A stretch of 64,000 bases of DNA from Croceibacterium segetis. GTDB taxonomy: Bacteria; Pseudomonadota; Alphaproteobacteria; Sphingomonadales; Sphingomonadaceae. Each line of letters starts with the position of its first letter. The first letter of the stretch is position 1. The notes beneath the pieces are model-generated. The model did not search any database. It saw only the letters and a program-made list of their open reading frames with translations, and was not told where the DNA came from. The stretch spans positions 202,235 to 266,234 of the forward strand of contig NZ_JAANOZ010000005.1 of assembly GCF_011320115.1 (NCBI RefSeq), in the 5' to 3' direction. The position numbers were made by a program, and so were the translations under genes. This document shows, piece after piece, positions 27,371 through 38,493 of the stretch.

Positions 27371-28063
27371 GTGCAGCTCACTTTCGCCAGTTACAATATC
27401 CACAAGGCGGTCGGCCTCGACGGCCGGCGCGATCCCGAACGCATTCTCGCGGTGCTGCGCGAGATCGACGCCGACATCGTCGCGTTGCAGGAAGTCGATC
27501 GGCGGTTCGGCCTGCGGGCGTCCGTCCTGCCGCGCCAGGCGCTCGAGGAGCATGGCTGGTGCCCGGCGCCGTTGCGCATGAAAGCGGCGAGCATCGGCTG
27601 GCACGGCAACGCCATCCTCGTGCGCCGCGGGATCGAGATCGCGGCCGCCGAGCCGATCGACCTGCCCCGGCTCGAGCCGCGCGGCGCGGTCTGCGCGCAT
27701 CTGCGGGTCGATGGAAATCCGCTTCACGTGGTCGGCATGCACCTCGACTTGTCGGGCATTCGCCGGATGCACCAGATTCAGGCCATCCAGCTGCACATGA
27801 GCCAACGCGAAGGGCCGGCGGTGCTGATGGGCGACTTCAACGAATGGTCGCAGCGTCCCAGGTGCTTCACCGCTTTCGGCGAAGGCTGGACGGTTCTCTC
27901 TCCAGGACGCAGCTATCCCAGCCGCCGCCCGCTCGCGCAGCTCGACCGAATCGTCCATTCGCAAGGATGGAGCTGCGAAAGCGTCGGCGTGCACCACAGC
28001 GCGCTGGCCGCCGTGGCCTCGGACCACCTGCCGGTGATGGCGCGGCTGACAATTGCTGCCTAA
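27371..28063 (+). CDS. endonuclease/exonuclease/phosphatase-family protein
   Basis: 230 residues of the EEP (DNase I-like) fold. Conserved metal and catalytic motifs are ASYNIHKAVG (Asn8 region), DIVALQEVDRR (Glu), VVGMHLDLSG, VLMGDFNEW and the C-terminal SDHLPVMARL. The family includes nucleases, sphingomyelinases and phosphoinositide phosphatases; no signal peptide is seen, so it is probably cytoplasmic. Confidence 0.9.
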   Translation: MQLTFASYNIHKAVGLDGRRDPERILAVLREIDADIVALQEVDRRFGLRASVLPRQALEEHGWCPAPLRMKAASIGWHGNAILVRRGIEIAAAEPIDLPRLEPRGAVCAHLRVDGNPLHVVGMHLDLSGIRRMHQIQAIQLHMSQREGPAVLMGDFNEWSQRPRCFTAFGEGWTVLSPGRSYPSRRPLAQLDRIVHSQGWSCESVGVHHSALAAVASDHLPVMARLTIAA

Positions 28064-28083
28064 TTCGTAGGCAGGTTGCCTAA

Positions 28084-28548
<465 letters not shown>

Positions 28549-28568
28549 GAGACATGAGGGGAAATATC

Positions 28569-29918
28569 ATGATCCGCAAATTTCTCTGCGGCGCCGGGGC
28601 CATTGGGGCCTCGATGTTCGTCGCAACCGCCGCCTGGGCGCAGGACGCCGCCGCTGCGGCGGCGCCGACCGTCGACAAGGGCGACACCGCCTGGATGATG
28701 ACATCCTCGCTGCTCGTCCTGATGATGATCGTCCCCGGCCTCGCGCTGTTCTACGGCGGCCTGGTCCGGACCAAGAACATGCTTTCGGTGATGACCCAGG
28801 TGGGCGCCGTCGGCGCCCTCGCCATGCTGATCTGGGTCGGGTGGGGTTACTCGATGTCGTTCGGCAACGACTTCTCCGGGGACTTCATCAAGCAGTTCAT
28901 CTCGAACTTCGACAAGGCCTTCCTGATGGGTATCGGCCCGGACAGCACGGCGGCGACCTTTACCGCCGGCGTGGCTATCCCCGAGTACGTCTTCGTCTGC
29001 TTCCAGATGACCTTTGCGGCCATCACGGTCGCGCTGGTGCTAGGATCAGTCGTCGAACGCCTCAAGTTTTCGGCGGTCATGGTCTTCGCCGCGATCTGGC
29101 TGACGATCGTCTACTTCCCGATCGCCCATATGGTCTGGGCGGGCAGCGGCCTCTTCTTCGGCATGGGCGCGCTCGACTTCGCGGGCGGCACCGTGGTGCA
29201 CATCAACTCGGGCGTTTCGGCACTTGTCGCCTGCCTGATGCTCGGCAAACGCATGGGCTATCCCGGTGAGCCGATGCCGCCGCACTCGCTGACGATGACG
29301 GCGATCGGCACCGGCCTGCTGTGGGTCGGCTGGTTCGGCTTCAACGCCGGCTCCGCGCTCGAAGCCAACGGCTCGGCCGGGCTGGCGATGATGAACACCT
29401 TCGTCGGAACGGCCGCGGGCGGCCTGGCGTGGATGGTCGCCGAGAAGATCGCAGGTCACAAGGCCTCGGCACTCGGCTTCTGCTCGGGCATCGTCGTGGG
29501 CCTGGTCGCCGTCACACCGGCGGCCGGCAACTCCGGACCGCTCGGCGCGATCGTCCTGTGCACCGTCGCCGCGTTTGTCTGCTATTTCGCGGTCACCAAG
29601 CTCAAGCCGAAGCTCGGCTACGACGACGCACTCGACACCTTTGGGGTGCACGGCGTGGGCGGAATGGTCGGCGCTTTGGGCACTGGCATCGTCTACTCCG
29701 CCGCGCTCGGCGGCCCGAGCGGCGATAGCTGGATGGGCATGGCTGCACAGCTCAAGGTCCAATTCTTGACCGTGGCGACGACGATCGCCTGGGCCGCCGT
29801 CGGTACCGCCATCGCAATCACCGTCGCCAAGGCGCTCACCGGCCTCAGGGTCGCGCCGGAAGTCGAGCTCGAGGGCCTCGACATCGGCGAGCACGGGGAG
29901 CGCGCTTACAACTACTGA
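28569..29918 (+). CDS. amtB: ammonium transporter
   Basis: 449 residues from ATG 28569. A signal peptide (ASMFVATAAWAQDA) is followed by about 11 membrane helices. Amt family motifs: DTAWMMTSSLLVLMMIVPGLALFYGGLVRTKN is the first helix region (about 40-70), DFAGGTVVHINSGVSALVAC the periplasmic vestibule and twin-His helix, and DDALDTFGVHGVGGMVGALGTG the second conserved His region. An AGGGG precedes the start. GlnK would block the pore when nitrogen is sufficient. Confidence 0.97.
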   Translation: MIRKFLCGAGAIGASMFVATAAWAQDAAAAAAPTVDKGDTAWMMTSSLLVLMMIVPGLALFYGGLVRTKNMLSVMTQVGAVGALAMLIWVGWGYSMSFGNDFSGDFIKQFISNFDKAFLMGIGPDSTAATFTAGVAIPEYVFVCFQMTFAAITVALVLGSVVERLKFSAVMVFAAIWLTIVYFPIAHMVWAGSGLFFGMGALDFAGGTVVHINSGVSALVACLMLGKRMGYPGEPMPPHSLTMTAIGTGLLWVGWFGFNAGSALEANGSAGLAMMNTFVGTAAGGLAWMVAEKIAGHKASALGFCSGIVVGLVAVTPAAGNSGPLGAIVLCTVAAFVCYFAVTKLKPKLGYDDALDTFGVHGVGGMVGALGTGIVYSAALGGPSGDSWMGMAAQLKVQFLTVATTIAWAAVGTAIAITVAKALTGLRVAPEVELEGLDIGEHGERAYNY

Positions 29919-30003
29919 TCAACCACTTTGGCGGGGCCGAGACCTCTCTCCTCTCCCCTCGGCCTCGCCTCCCGACGTTCCTCCTGCGAACGTAGACTTG
30001 AAT

Positions 30004-30035
30004 GGGCCGGAGCCACGCGCTCCGGCCCCCTTTTT
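30004..30035 (+). terminator. Rho-independent terminator of glnK-amtB
   Basis: Nine-base-pair stem (GGGCCGGAG / CTCCGGCCC), loop of seven bases, then CC and TTTTT. The stem core is the same as in the terminator after the OmpA-like gene. Confidence 0.9.
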
Positions 30036-30344
30036 ATGAATGCGGCCGGCGACCGGGACGCGCCCTCAGCATTATTAATGGACGGATGGGCTGGTTCCGG
30101 AGTATGGCTCTGCGGGCACCATGAGCGCTGGCTCGCATGCCGCGCCGCATAGACAGGGGCAATTGCAAAGGGGGCGTGATAATTTCGCAACAGTTCATGT
30201 TCTCAGCGATTTTTTCGCGCGAAAGCGGCGGTATTGCTGGAACAATTCGCGCATCTTGCACTAACGGGATGGCGGAAAAAGTCTTCTTGTGGACGTGAGG
30301 GTCGATGTAGCGTCGCAGCAGTTCGCAATTTTAATATTGAAAAA

Positions 30345-30360
30345 TTGGCAAGATCGTTGC
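30345..30360 (+). promoter_or_regulatory. sigma-54-like promoter of the OmpA-family gene
   Basis: TTGGCAAG-ATCG-TTGC has GG and GC at exactly the spacing of the glnK promoter and differs from consensus only at one internal base (A for C). It lies 33 bases before the ATG at 30394, which suits a start near 30371. The upstream flank is AT-rich. Chance occurrence cannot be ruled out. Confidence 0.5.
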
Positions 30361-30393
30361 GAAAGATGCGCAGCGGATTTTGAAGGAGGTCCC

Positions 30394-31485
<1,092 letters not shown>

Positions 31486-31510
31486 GCACTCTCGGCATCA
31501 GCCAAAGCAA

Positions 31511-31547
31511 GGGGCCGGAGGAGCAATCCTCCGGCCCCTTTCTTTTT
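31511..31547 (+). terminator. Rho-independent terminator after the OmpA-family gene
   Basis: Perfect 12-bp stem (GGGGCCGGAGGA / TCCTCCGGCCCC) with a GCAA tetraloop followed by TTTCTTTTT. One of the strongest hairpins in the window. It lies 19 bp from the end of the convergent DUF442 gene. Confidence 0.95.
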
Positions 31548-31566
31548 AGAGGCAGTGGAGTTCGGC

Positions 31567-32007
31567 CTAGCCTTGCGCGCGCCGGGACAGCTCAACCATC
31601 GCCGGGAGGACCGGCGAGATGTCGTAGCCGGCCGCGGATGCGGCGGAGGCAATCGCCTTGAGCGGCTTGCGGTTCGCCGCCTGCGCGAGTGCCCACAGGA
31701 GCGTCGAGCGCGTGCCGGTACGACAGTATGCGAGGACGCTTCCTCTCGCCTGGCTCAGCGCGTGGGCCATCGCCCGCACTTGAGCGTCGTCGAATGCCCC
31801 GGGGGTGATCGGGATCGCCAGATAATCCATTCCAGCGGCGCGCGCGGCGGCTTCGATGGCCGGGCCGGAGGTCTGGTCCTCCGCTTCGCGTTCGGGACGG
31901 TTATTGACGATCAACGTGACACCCATGGCACTCGCCTCCGCCACGTCCGCCAGCGTCAATTGCGGGCTGGCGAGAACGCTGTCGGACAGCTTGCGGAAAT
32001 CGCTCAT
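31567..32007 (-). CDS. TIGR01244/DUF442 sulfur-transferase-phosphatase-like protein
   Basis: 146 residues of the dual-specificity-phosphatase-like family often fused to sulfide-handling beta-lactamases. The signature loop AYCRTGTRS (CX5R) is present, as are [17 protein letters not shown] and [13 protein letters not shown] near 62-80. Stand-alone members are commonly annotated TIGR01244 sulfur transferase; phosphatase activity has not been excluded. Its start overlaps the terC stop by 4 bp. Confidence 0.9.
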   Translation of the reverse strand: MSDFRKLSDSVLASPQLTLADVAEASAMGVTLIVNNRPEREAEDQTSGPAIEAAARAAGMDYLAIPITPGAFDDAQVRAMAHALSQARGSVLAYCRTGTRSTLLWALAQAANRKPLKAIASAASAAGYDISPVLPAMVELSRRAQG

Positions 32008-32825
32008 GGTTCTGCCTTCGATTTACTCGCGCGCTTGCGGCGATTGCGGCTGGCCATGTTGAGCAACTCAACCCCGACGGAGAAAACCATGGCCACGTAG
32101 ATGTATCCCTTGGGTACGTGGAAACCGAAGCCGTCGGCGATCAGCACCAGTCCGATCATAACCAGGAAAGCCAGAGCCAACATCACCAGCGTCGGATTCT
32201 TGTCGATGAATCTTGCCAGCGGGTCGGCGGCGAACAGCATTATCCCGACAGTGATCACGACCGCCAGAACCATGATTGGAATCTGGTCGGTCATCCCCAC
32301 GGCCGTGAGGATTGAATCGACGGAGAACACCAGGTCAAGGGCGATGATCTGAGCAATCGCGGCCGTAAGGCCGATTTGCGCCACGCCCATGTCCTTGTCG
32401 AGCAATTCGCCCGAACTCTCCTCCGGGTCCATATTATGGTGAATTTCCTTCGTCGCCTTCCACAAGAGGAACAGCCCGCCGGCGAGAAGGATGAGATCGC
32501 GTCCCGAGAATGCCGTCTCGAAGCTCAATTCTCCGTGCGCGTCCGGCGCCCCTTGCAAGCCCAGATCGAAAACCGGTCTTGTGAGGGTGACAAGCCAGCC
32601 GATCAGCATCAACAGGGCAATGCGCATGACCAAGGCAAGCGCCAGCCCGATGCGGCGAGCGCGAGACTGCTGCGATTTCGGCAGCTTGTTCGAGAGAATG
32701 GCGATGAAGACCAGATTGTCGATCCCGAGAACCACTTCGAGAACGACCAGGGTCAGCAGCGCGAACCAGGCCGAAGGATCTGCGGCCAGTGAAATCAGGT
32801 CCATGGCCGGCTTGTGCCGAAGCAT
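32004..32825 (-). CDS. TerC-family integral membrane protein
   Basis: 273 residues with about seven membrane helices. TerC signatures: [25 protein letters not shown] (helix 1, with conserved GIDN), a second acidic helix [20 protein letters not shown], and [20 protein letters not shown] at the end. Relatives include tellurium-resistance proteins and manganese exporters (Alx), so metal handling is likely. ATG 32825 has an AGGGG; an ATG seven codons on (MDLISLAA) is also possible. Confidence 0.92.
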   Translation of the reverse strand: MLRHKPAMDLISLAADPSAWFALLTLVVLEVVLGIDNLVFIAILSNKLPKSQQSRARRIGLALALVMRIALLMLIGWLVTLTRPVFDLGLQGAPDAHGELSFETAFSGRDLILLAGGLFLLWKATKEIHHNMDPEESSGELLDKDMGVAQIGLTAAIAQIIALDLVFSVDSILTAVGMTDQIPIMVLAVVITVGIMLFAADPLARFIDKNPTLVMLALAFLVMIGLVLIADGFGFHVPKGYIYVAMVFSVGVELLNMASRNRRKRASKSKAEP

Positions 32826-33023
32826 CGCCCCTGTGGCAAGCGAGCGAAAACGGCACGGCCGACACCGGTGCTCTCAGCCGCTGTTAAATTGTTCGCACAA
32901 TGCTCATTTTACGCTATAGGCAAACGGCGATAATGCGGGGGGATCGCCTCCGTTAGCGGTTCGGCGTTTTTCGTCCATAGCGCCGGGCGTTGGATGAGGG
33001 CGAAGCGAAGGTACGTGCGTTAG

Positions 33024-33755
33024 ATGGGTTACGATAGAGGTCGTCGCGGCCGGGGACGCGACAAGCGGGATGGATTCGGCGAAGAAACGTTTGATCCGTT
33101 CCAGGATGGGGGTGCGCCGCAGTTCGGCGGTGGTGACCGGTTCGGCGGCGGCAGTCGGTTCTCCGATGACCGCGGCAGCGGCGGTGGTTTCCGAGGCGGT
33201 GGCGGCGGTGCTGGCGGCGGCGGTTTCCGCGGCGGTGGCGATGGCGGTGCTCCGCGCGGCGGCGGCATGCCCGCCCAGGTGGTCGGTACCGGCCAGGGCA
33301 AGGTCAAATTTTTCAACACCCAGAAGGGCTTCGGCTTCATTCAGCGCGACGAAGGCGGCGAGGACGTGTTCGTCCACATCAGCCAGGTCGAGCGTGCCGG
33401 CCTCGAAGGTCTGGCCGAAGGTCAGGAACTGCAATTCAACCTGGTCGACCGCGGCGGCAAGATTTCCGCAGCCGACTTGCAGGTTGTCGGCGATGTCATT
33501 GCGGTGGCGCCGAAGGCGCCGCAGCGCGAACTCACGGGCGAAAAGGCCACCGGCACGGTCAAGTTCTTCAACGCGATGAAGGGCTTTGGCTTCATCACTC
33601 GTGATGACGGCAAGGAGGATGCGTTCGTCCACATCAGCGCGGTCGAACGCTCGGGCCTGCCGGGAATAAACGAAGGCGACCGGTTCGAATTCGATCTCGA
33701 GGTCGACCGACGAGGCAAATACTCGGCGGTCAACCTTGTGCCCGTTCAGGGCTGA
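33024..33755 (+). CDS. double cold-shock-domain protein with glycine-rich N-terminus
   Basis: 243 residues. Residues 1-90 are low-complexity, rich in Gly, Arg and Phe (GYDRGRRGRGRD, FRGGGGGAGGGGFRGGG). Two complete cold-shock domains follow: about 93-155 with RNP1 KGFGFIQRD and RNP2 VFVHISQV, and 178-243 with KGFGFITRDD and AFVHISAV. The family binds single-stranded RNA/DNA; double-CSD forms are typical of alphaproteobacteria. The glycine-arginine tail at the N-terminus resembles RGG RNA-binding regions. Confidence 0.93.
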   Translation: MGYDRGRRGRGRDKRDGFGEETFDPFQDGGAPQFGGGDRFGGGSRFSDDRGSGGGFRGGGGGAGGGGFRGGGDGGAPRGGGMPAQVVGTGQGKVKFFNTQKGFGFIQRDEGGEDVFVHISQVERAGLEGLAEGQELQFNLVDRGGKISAADLQVVGDVIAVAPKAPQRELTGEKATGTVKFFNAMKGFGFITRDDGKEDAFVHISAVERSGLPGINEGDRFEFDLEVDRRGKYSAVNLVPVQG

Positions 33756-33813
33756 CACGCCCGCTCAGCGCCCGGTTGTTTGACCGGGTCGGGGCAAGTC
33801 CATAAACGGACGC

Positions 33814-33841
33814 AAATGGCGGCCCGGCAGGGCCGCCATTT
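33814..33841 (+). terminator. hairpin terminator after the cold-shock gene
   Basis: Twelve-base-pair stem AAATGGCGGCCC / GGGCCGCCATTT with a GGCA loop. The 3' arm ends in ATTTG and gives only a weak T tract, but the stability and position before argD support termination. Confidence 0.75.
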
Positions 33842-33884
33842 GTCATTCCACCCGTGTCATTCGAATTCGAGGAAAGCTGTTGCC

Positions 33885-35072
33885 ATGTCGATCACCCCGC
33901 TGATGCCCGTCTACCCCCGGTGTGGCGTTCGGCCCGTCCGCGGCGAGCACTGCCATTTGATCGACGAGGACGGTACGCGCTATCTCGACTTCGCCGCAGG
34001 TATCGCGGTCAACCTGCTCGGGCATTCCCATCCGGGGCTGATCGGCGCGATCCAGCAGCAGGCGGCGACGTTGATGCACGTCTCGAACCTGTATGGGAGC
34101 CCGCAAGGCGAAGCGCTGGCCCGGCGATTGGCCGACCTAACTTTCGCCGACACGGTCTTCTTCACGAACTCGGGCGCCGAAGCGGTCGAGTGCGCGATCA
34201 AGACGGCGCGTGCCTACCACCAGTCGGCCGGCAACGACCAAAAGTTTGAGCTGATCACCTTCAACAACGCGTTCCATGGGCGGACGATGGCGACGATCAG
34301 CGCGTCGAACCAGGAGAAGATGCACAAAGGCTTCTCGCCGCTTCTGCCCGGCTTCAAGTACGTCGAGTTCAACGACCTCGAGGGCGTGAAGGCGGCGATG
34401 GGGCCGCACACCGCGGGATTCCTTGTCGAGCCGATTCAAGGCGAGGGCGGAATCCGCACCGGCACCGAGGAGTTCCTCCGCGGCTTGCGCGAGTTGGCCG
34501 ACGAGAACGACCTGATGCTGGTGCTCGACGAAGTGCAATGCGGGGTGGCGCGCACGGGCACGATGTTCTTTTACGAGCAGGTCGGCATCGAGCCGGACGT
34601 GATGGCGATCGCCAAAGGCATCGGCGGGGGATTTCCGCTCGGCGCGTGTCTGGCGACGGAAAAGGCGGCGCGCGGGATGACTTTCGGCACGCACGGATCG
34701 ACCTACGGCGGCAATCCGCTGGCGATGGCCGCGGGGATGGCCGTGCTCGATGCCGTGGCGAACGACAAGTTTCTCGCCGAGGTGCGCGAGAAGGGCGAGC
34801 GCATCCGCACCCGGCTTGAGCAGTTCATCGGCAATTACCCGGACCTGTTCGAATCCGTGCGGGGCAAAGGTCTGATGCTCGGCCTCAAGATGAAGGTCGA
34901 ACCGCGGCCGTTCATGCAGCACCTGCGCGACACCCATCAGTTGCTGACCGTTGCCGCGGGTGACCAGACGTTGCGGATCCTGCCCCCGCTGGTCATCGGT
35001 GACGCCGAGATCGACGAATTCTTCGAGAAGCTCTCGGCGGGCGCTGCCGATTACCAGCCGGCGGAGGTTTGA
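33885..35072 (+). CDS. argD: acetylornithine aminotransferase
   Basis: 395-residue PLP enzyme of arginine synthesis. Start ATG 33885 ([15 protein letters not shown]) behind GAGGAAAG. Class III aminotransferase marks: [47 protein letters not shown] with the PLP-ring Asp, and the Schiff-base Lys (about 245) in [16 protein letters not shown], then [12 protein letters not shown]. It is directly followed by argF (1-base gap), the standard alphaproteobacterial pair. Confidence 0.96.
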   Translation: MSITPLMPVYPRCGVRPVRGEHCHLIDEDGTRYLDFAAGIAVNLLGHSHPGLIGAIQQQAATLMHVSNLYGSPQGEALARRLADLTFADTVFFTNSGAEAVECAIKTARAYHQSAGNDQKFELITFNNAFHGRTMATISASNQEKMHKGFSPLLPGFKYVEFNDLEGVKAAMGPHTAGFLVEPIQGEGGIRTGTEEFLRGLRELADENDLMLVLDEVQCGVARTGTMFFYEQVGIEPDVMAIAKGIGGGFPLGACLATEKAARGMTFGTHGSTYGGNPLAMAAGMAVLDAVANDKFLAEVREKGERIRTRLEQFIGNYPDLFESVRGKGLMLGLKMKVEPRPFMQHLRDTHQLLTVAAGDQTLRILPPLVIGDAEIDEFFEKLSAGAADYQPAEV

Positions 35073-35073
35073 G

Positions 35074-36003
35074 ATGACGGTCCGGCACTTCCTCAATTTG
35101 TCGGACGCAGGCGGTGATGCGATCGCGGCGATGCTGGCCGATGCGATCGACCGCAAAGCCGCTCGCGCCGCCTGGCCGAAGGGCAGGCCCGATGCCGACC
35201 AGCCGCTCGCCGGCCACGTGTTGGGGATGATCTTCGAGAAGAACTCGACTCGTACGCGGGTAAGCTTCGACATCGCCATTCGCCAGCTCGGCGGAAGCTC
35301 GCTGGTGCTCGACGCGGCGAATACTCAGCTCGGGCGGGGTGAGACGATCGCCGACACCGCCCGCGTGCTCAGCCGGATGGTCGATGCGATCATGGTCCGC
35401 ACCGACGATCACGCGAAGATCGAGGAAATGGCCCGTTACGCCTCGGTTCCGGTGATCAATGGATTGACGGACCTGTCGCATCCCTGTCAGGTGGTTGCCG
35501 ACTTGCTGACCGTTATCGAGCAGGGCAAGGCGCTGCCGGGGCTCGAGGCCGCCTGGCTCGGCGACGGCAACAACGTGCTCCACTCCATCCTCGAGGCCGC
35601 CGGCCTGATGAAGTTCAACGTGCGGGTCGGGACCCCGCAAGGATACGAACCGGCTGAAGAGATCGTCGCGTGGGCACGCGCGAACGGAGCTCAGGTGACA
35701 CTGACTAATGACGCAACCGAAGCGGTGGCGGGCGCCGATATCGTCCTCACTGACACCTGGGTGTCGATGGGCCAGGAACACACCCACAACAAGCTCGCCG
35801 CGATGGCACCCTTCCAGGTCAACGACTCGCTGATGAGCGGGGCGAAAGGCGATGCGAAATTCCTGCATTGCCTACCGGCTCACGTCGGCGAAGAGGTCAG
35901 CGAAAGCGTGTTCGAAGGGCCGCGATCGGTAGTCTTCGACGAAGCCGAAAATCGTATCCACGCCCAGAAGTCGGTCTTGCTGTGGTGCTTCGGCAAGCTC
36001 TGA
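35074..36003 (+). CDS. argF: ornithine carbamoyltransferase
   Basis: 309 residues from ATG 35074, with GGAGG at -12. Transfers the carbamoyl group to ornithine to form citrulline. The carbamoyl-phosphate site [10 protein letters not shown] is near residue 56, [11 protein letters not shown] near 130, the ornithine-binding DTWVSMGQE near 228 and the catalytic Cys region [11 protein letters not shown] near 268. Cotranscribed with argD and, 45 bp further on, probably hslO. Confidence 0.96.
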   Translation: MTVRHFLNLSDAGGDAIAAMLADAIDRKAARAAWPKGRPDADQPLAGHVLGMIFEKNSTRTRVSFDIAIRQLGGSSLVLDAANTQLGRGETIADTARVLSRMVDAIMVRTDDHAKIEEMARYASVPVINGLTDLSHPCQVVADLLTVIEQGKALPGLEAAWLGDGNNVLHSILEAAGLMKFNVRVGTPQGYEPAEEIVAWARANGAQVTLTNDATEAVAGADIVLTDTWVSMGQEHTHNKLAAMAPFQVNDSLMSGAKGDAKFLHCLPAHVGEEVSESVFEGPRSVVFDEAENRIHAQKSVLLWCFGKL

Positions 36004-36048
36004 GCGCCTGCCTTCAAACCCGCTGACCGATCACCATATGGTCGCGCG

Positions 36049-36954
36049 ATGACCAGTGAAATCGACAACGGAGCCGAGACGGGCTTCGATCGCCTGCTGC
36101 AATTCACGTTGCCCGACCGGAACGCCCGCGGCCGCATCGTCAGGCTCGGGCCGGCGCTCGAGGATATTCTCGCAGCGCATCCTTATCCTCCCGCGCTGAA
36201 GCACTTGCTGAGCGAAGCGTTGGTGCTGACCGCGTTGATGGGTGCCTTGTTAAAGGACGAAGGCAGCCAGCTAACGCTGCAGGCTCAGGCGCACGATGGC
36301 ATCGTCAATCTGCTGGTCTGCGATTACCGGGGCGGCGAATTGCGCGGCTATGCGCGGCATGATGAGGAGCGCTTCGCCGAGCTCGGCACGAATCCGTCGC
36401 TGAGCGAAATGTTCGAAGGCGGCTATCTGGCGATCACTTTCGATCTCGAGGCGTCGGGCCAGCGCTATCAAGGCATCGTCCCGTTGCACGGCCACTCGCT
36501 GGCCCACTCGGTCGAGCAATACTTTGCTCAGAGTGAGCAGGTTCCCACGCTGATCCGGATCGGCGTTCGCGGAGGCATTGGCGGGATCATCGGTGCAGGC
36601 TTGCTAGTCCAGCATCTCGCCGAGGGCGAGGGAGGGGGGGAGCGTCTCCACCACAGGGCGAGTCATCTGGAGTGGGATCACGTCGTGGCCTTGGCGGGCA
36701 GTCTCACCGAAGAGGAACTCGTTGATCCCGAACTGAGCCTCGAAACGCTTGTCTGGCGATTGTTCCATGAGGAGCGCGAGGTGCTTGTCTTGAAGGGTGA
36801 AGCCATCACGCGCGGTTGCCGCTGTTCGGTGGTTCACTTCGAGGAGGTGCTCGCGAGGTTCTCGAAGGAAGACCGCAAGGATATGCGCGACGAGAAGGGG
36901 ATCATCCGTGTCGATTGCGCCTTTTGCTCGCGCGAATTCCTGATCGAGGACTGA
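36049..36954 (+). CDS. hslO: redox-regulated chaperone Hsp33
   Basis: 301 residues. Cytoplasmic holdase activated by oxidative unfolding. The zinc-binding cysteines of the C-terminal switch are present as CRCS (near 262) and CAFC (near 292). The N-terminal domain contains LKHLLSEALVLTALMG and YLAITFDLEASGQRYQGIVP. Order argD-argF-hslO is conserved in many alphaproteobacteria. Confidence 0.95.
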   Translation: MTSEIDNGAETGFDRLLQFTLPDRNARGRIVRLGPALEDILAAHPYPPALKHLLSEALVLTALMGALLKDEGSQLTLQAQAHDGIVNLLVCDYRGGELRGYARHDEERFAELGTNPSLSEMFEGGYLAITFDLEASGQRYQGIVPLHGHSLAHSVEQYFAQSEQVPTLIRIGVRGGIGGIIGAGLLVQHLAEGEGGGERLHHRASHLEWDHVVALAGSLTEEELVDPELSLETLVWRLFHEEREVLVLKGEAITRGCRCSVVHFEEVLARFSKEDRKDMRDEKGIIRVDCAFCSREFLIED

Positions 36955-36995
36955 TGTCGCTTGCGGCCCGCGCACGCGCGACTTAGCGCTGCAGC

Positions 36996-37703
36996 ATGGC
37001 CGTCACTTCGCCACATCGGGGGACCGAGCGCCGCGCCGTGGTGCTGTTGTCGGGCGGTCTCGACTCGATGGTCACCGCCGGACTGGCGCACGAGCAGGGC
37101 TACGAACTCCACGCGCTGACAATCGACTACAGCCAGCGGCATCGCCGCGAACTCGAGTCGGCCGAACGGGTCGCGGCCGCGCTCGGCGTGAAGCGCCACG
37201 TGATCCTGCGGCTCGACCTGCGCGCCTTTGGAGGCTCCGCGCTGACGGATGTGATCGACGTGCCAAAGGGAGGCCTCAGCGGCGGAATTCCGGTGACCTA
37301 TGTCCCGGCGCGCAATCTCGTCTTTCTCTCGCTGACGCTGGCCTGGGCCGAGGCCCTCGGCGCGCGGGACATCTTCATCGGCGTCAATGCGCTCGATTAT
37401 TCAGGCTACCCGGATTGTCGGCCCGAATTTATCGCCAGCTTCGCCGAAACCGCCCGGTTGGCCACCAAGGCTGGTGTCGAAAGCGGATCGTTTGCGATTC
37501 ACGCCCCCCTGCAGCACCTTGGCAAGGCGGAGATCGCCGCCGAGGCCGCGCGTCTCGATCTCGATCCGGGGATGAGCTGGTCGTGTTACGATCCCACTCC
37601 AGACGGCTTGGCTTGCGGTATGTGCGACAGTTGCCGGCTGCGGCTCAAGGGCTTTGCCGAGGCCGGCCTCCGGGATCCGCTGACTTACGCGAACGAAAGC
37701 TGA
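36996..37703 (+). CDS. queC: 7-cyano-7-deazaguanine synthase
   Basis: 235 residues. ATP-dependent conversion of 7-carboxy-7-deazaguanine to preQ0 for queuosine. The P-loop SGGLDS is at residues 19-24, [14 protein letters not shown] near 42, [12 protein letters not shown] near 100, and the zinc cluster in [14 protein letters not shown] near the C-terminus. No other queuosine gene is adjacent; gluQ, which modifies tRNA(Asp) queuosine, is 15 kb away. Confidence 0.96.
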   Translation: MAVTSPHRGTERRAVVLLSGGLDSMVTAGLAHEQGYELHALTIDYSQRHRRELESAERVAAALGVKRHVILRLDLRAFGGSALTDVIDVPKGGLSGGIPVTYVPARNLVFLSLTLAWAEALGARDIFIGVNALDYSGYPDCRPEFIASFAETARLATKAGVESGSFAIHAPLQHLGKAEIAAEAARLDLDPGMSWSCYDPTPDGLACGMCDSCRLRLKGFAEAGLRDPLTYANES

Positions 37704-37850
37704 GTTGCGTCAGCTCGATGGAAAGATCCCCGCGTCGGCAAGTGCCGTGATCAGCTCGGCGAGGGCCGTTCGCGCTTCCGCGTCGACAACGCGGCCACCA
37801 CTCGACAAGCCCCGCTTGCGCCCGAATCGCCGCTCGCCTAGGGCGCGCCG

Positions 37851-38489
37851 ATGCTGCGCCGCCTCTACGACTGGGTTCTCGACAAGGCGGCGCATCCGCA
37901 TGCCGGCTGGTGGCTGGCGTTCTTCGCCTTTGCCGACGGCGGGCTGTTTCCTTTTCCGCCGCATCCGCTGCTCGCGGTCCTGTGCCTGTCGCAGCCCGGC
38001 CGCGCGGTGCGCTATGCGGCGATCACCACGGTGGCTTCGATCGCCGGCGGGGTGTTCGGCTATTTCGTCGGCCACTTTCTCTACGACAGCATCGGTCAGG
38101 AACTGCTCGGCGCGCTCGGCCTGACCCGCAAGTTCCCGGTCGCGGCGTGCTACCTCAAGGCTTACGGGGTGGAGATCATCGTGCTCAAGGGCGCGACGCC
38201 GATCCCGTTCCTGCTGCTGACGGTGACCGCCGGGTTCATCAATTTCCCGCTCGGCAAGTTCGTCCTCGCCAGCCTGCTTTCGCGCGGGGCGATCTTCTTC
38301 GGCATCGGGGTGCTGTTCAAGGTCTTCGGCCCGCCGATCAAGACCTTCATCGACAAGTACTTCGCCTACGTCGTGGTTGCCGTGCTGCTGGTGATTGCCG
38401 GGCTGTTCTACGCCGTCGACGTCGCCGGCAGCGGGACCTCGGCGAGCGACCAGTGCGCCGCCGCCAAGCTCGACCCGACTTACGCCTGA
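37851..38489 (+). CDS. YqaA/DedA-like VTT-domain membrane protein
   Basis: 212 residues with about five hydrophobic segments. HPHAGWWLAFFAFADGGLFP at the N-terminus and the VTT-type reentrant motif GGVFGYFVGHFLYDSIGQ identify the YqaA branch of the SNARE-associated/DedA superfamily, which is implicated in lipid scrambling. LKGATPIPFLLLTVTAGFIN contains the conserved Pro-rich turn. Ends 4 bp from the convergent TPR gene. Confidence 0.88.
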   Translation: MLRRLYDWVLDKAAHPHAGWWLAFFAFADGGLFPFPPHPLLAVLCLSQPGRAVRYAAITTVASIAGGVFGYFVGHFLYDSIGQELLGALGLTRKFPVAACYLKAYGVEIIVLKGATPIPFLLLTVTAGFINFPLGKFVLASLLSRGAIFFGIGVLFKVFGPPIKTFIDKYFAYVVVAVLLVIAGLFYAVDVAGSGTSASDQCAAAKLDPTYA

Positions 38490-38493
38490 GGTC

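Larger units (their letters stand above)
29919..30393. other. intergenic region between amtB and the OmpA-like gene
   Basis: A 475-bp gap holding the amtB terminator at its left and the promoter of the OmpA-like gene at its right (see the separate entries). The part from about 30165 is markedly AT-richer than the rest of the window, with TTTTAATATTGAAAAATT just before the promoter candidate. No believable reading frame was found. Confidence 0.55.
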
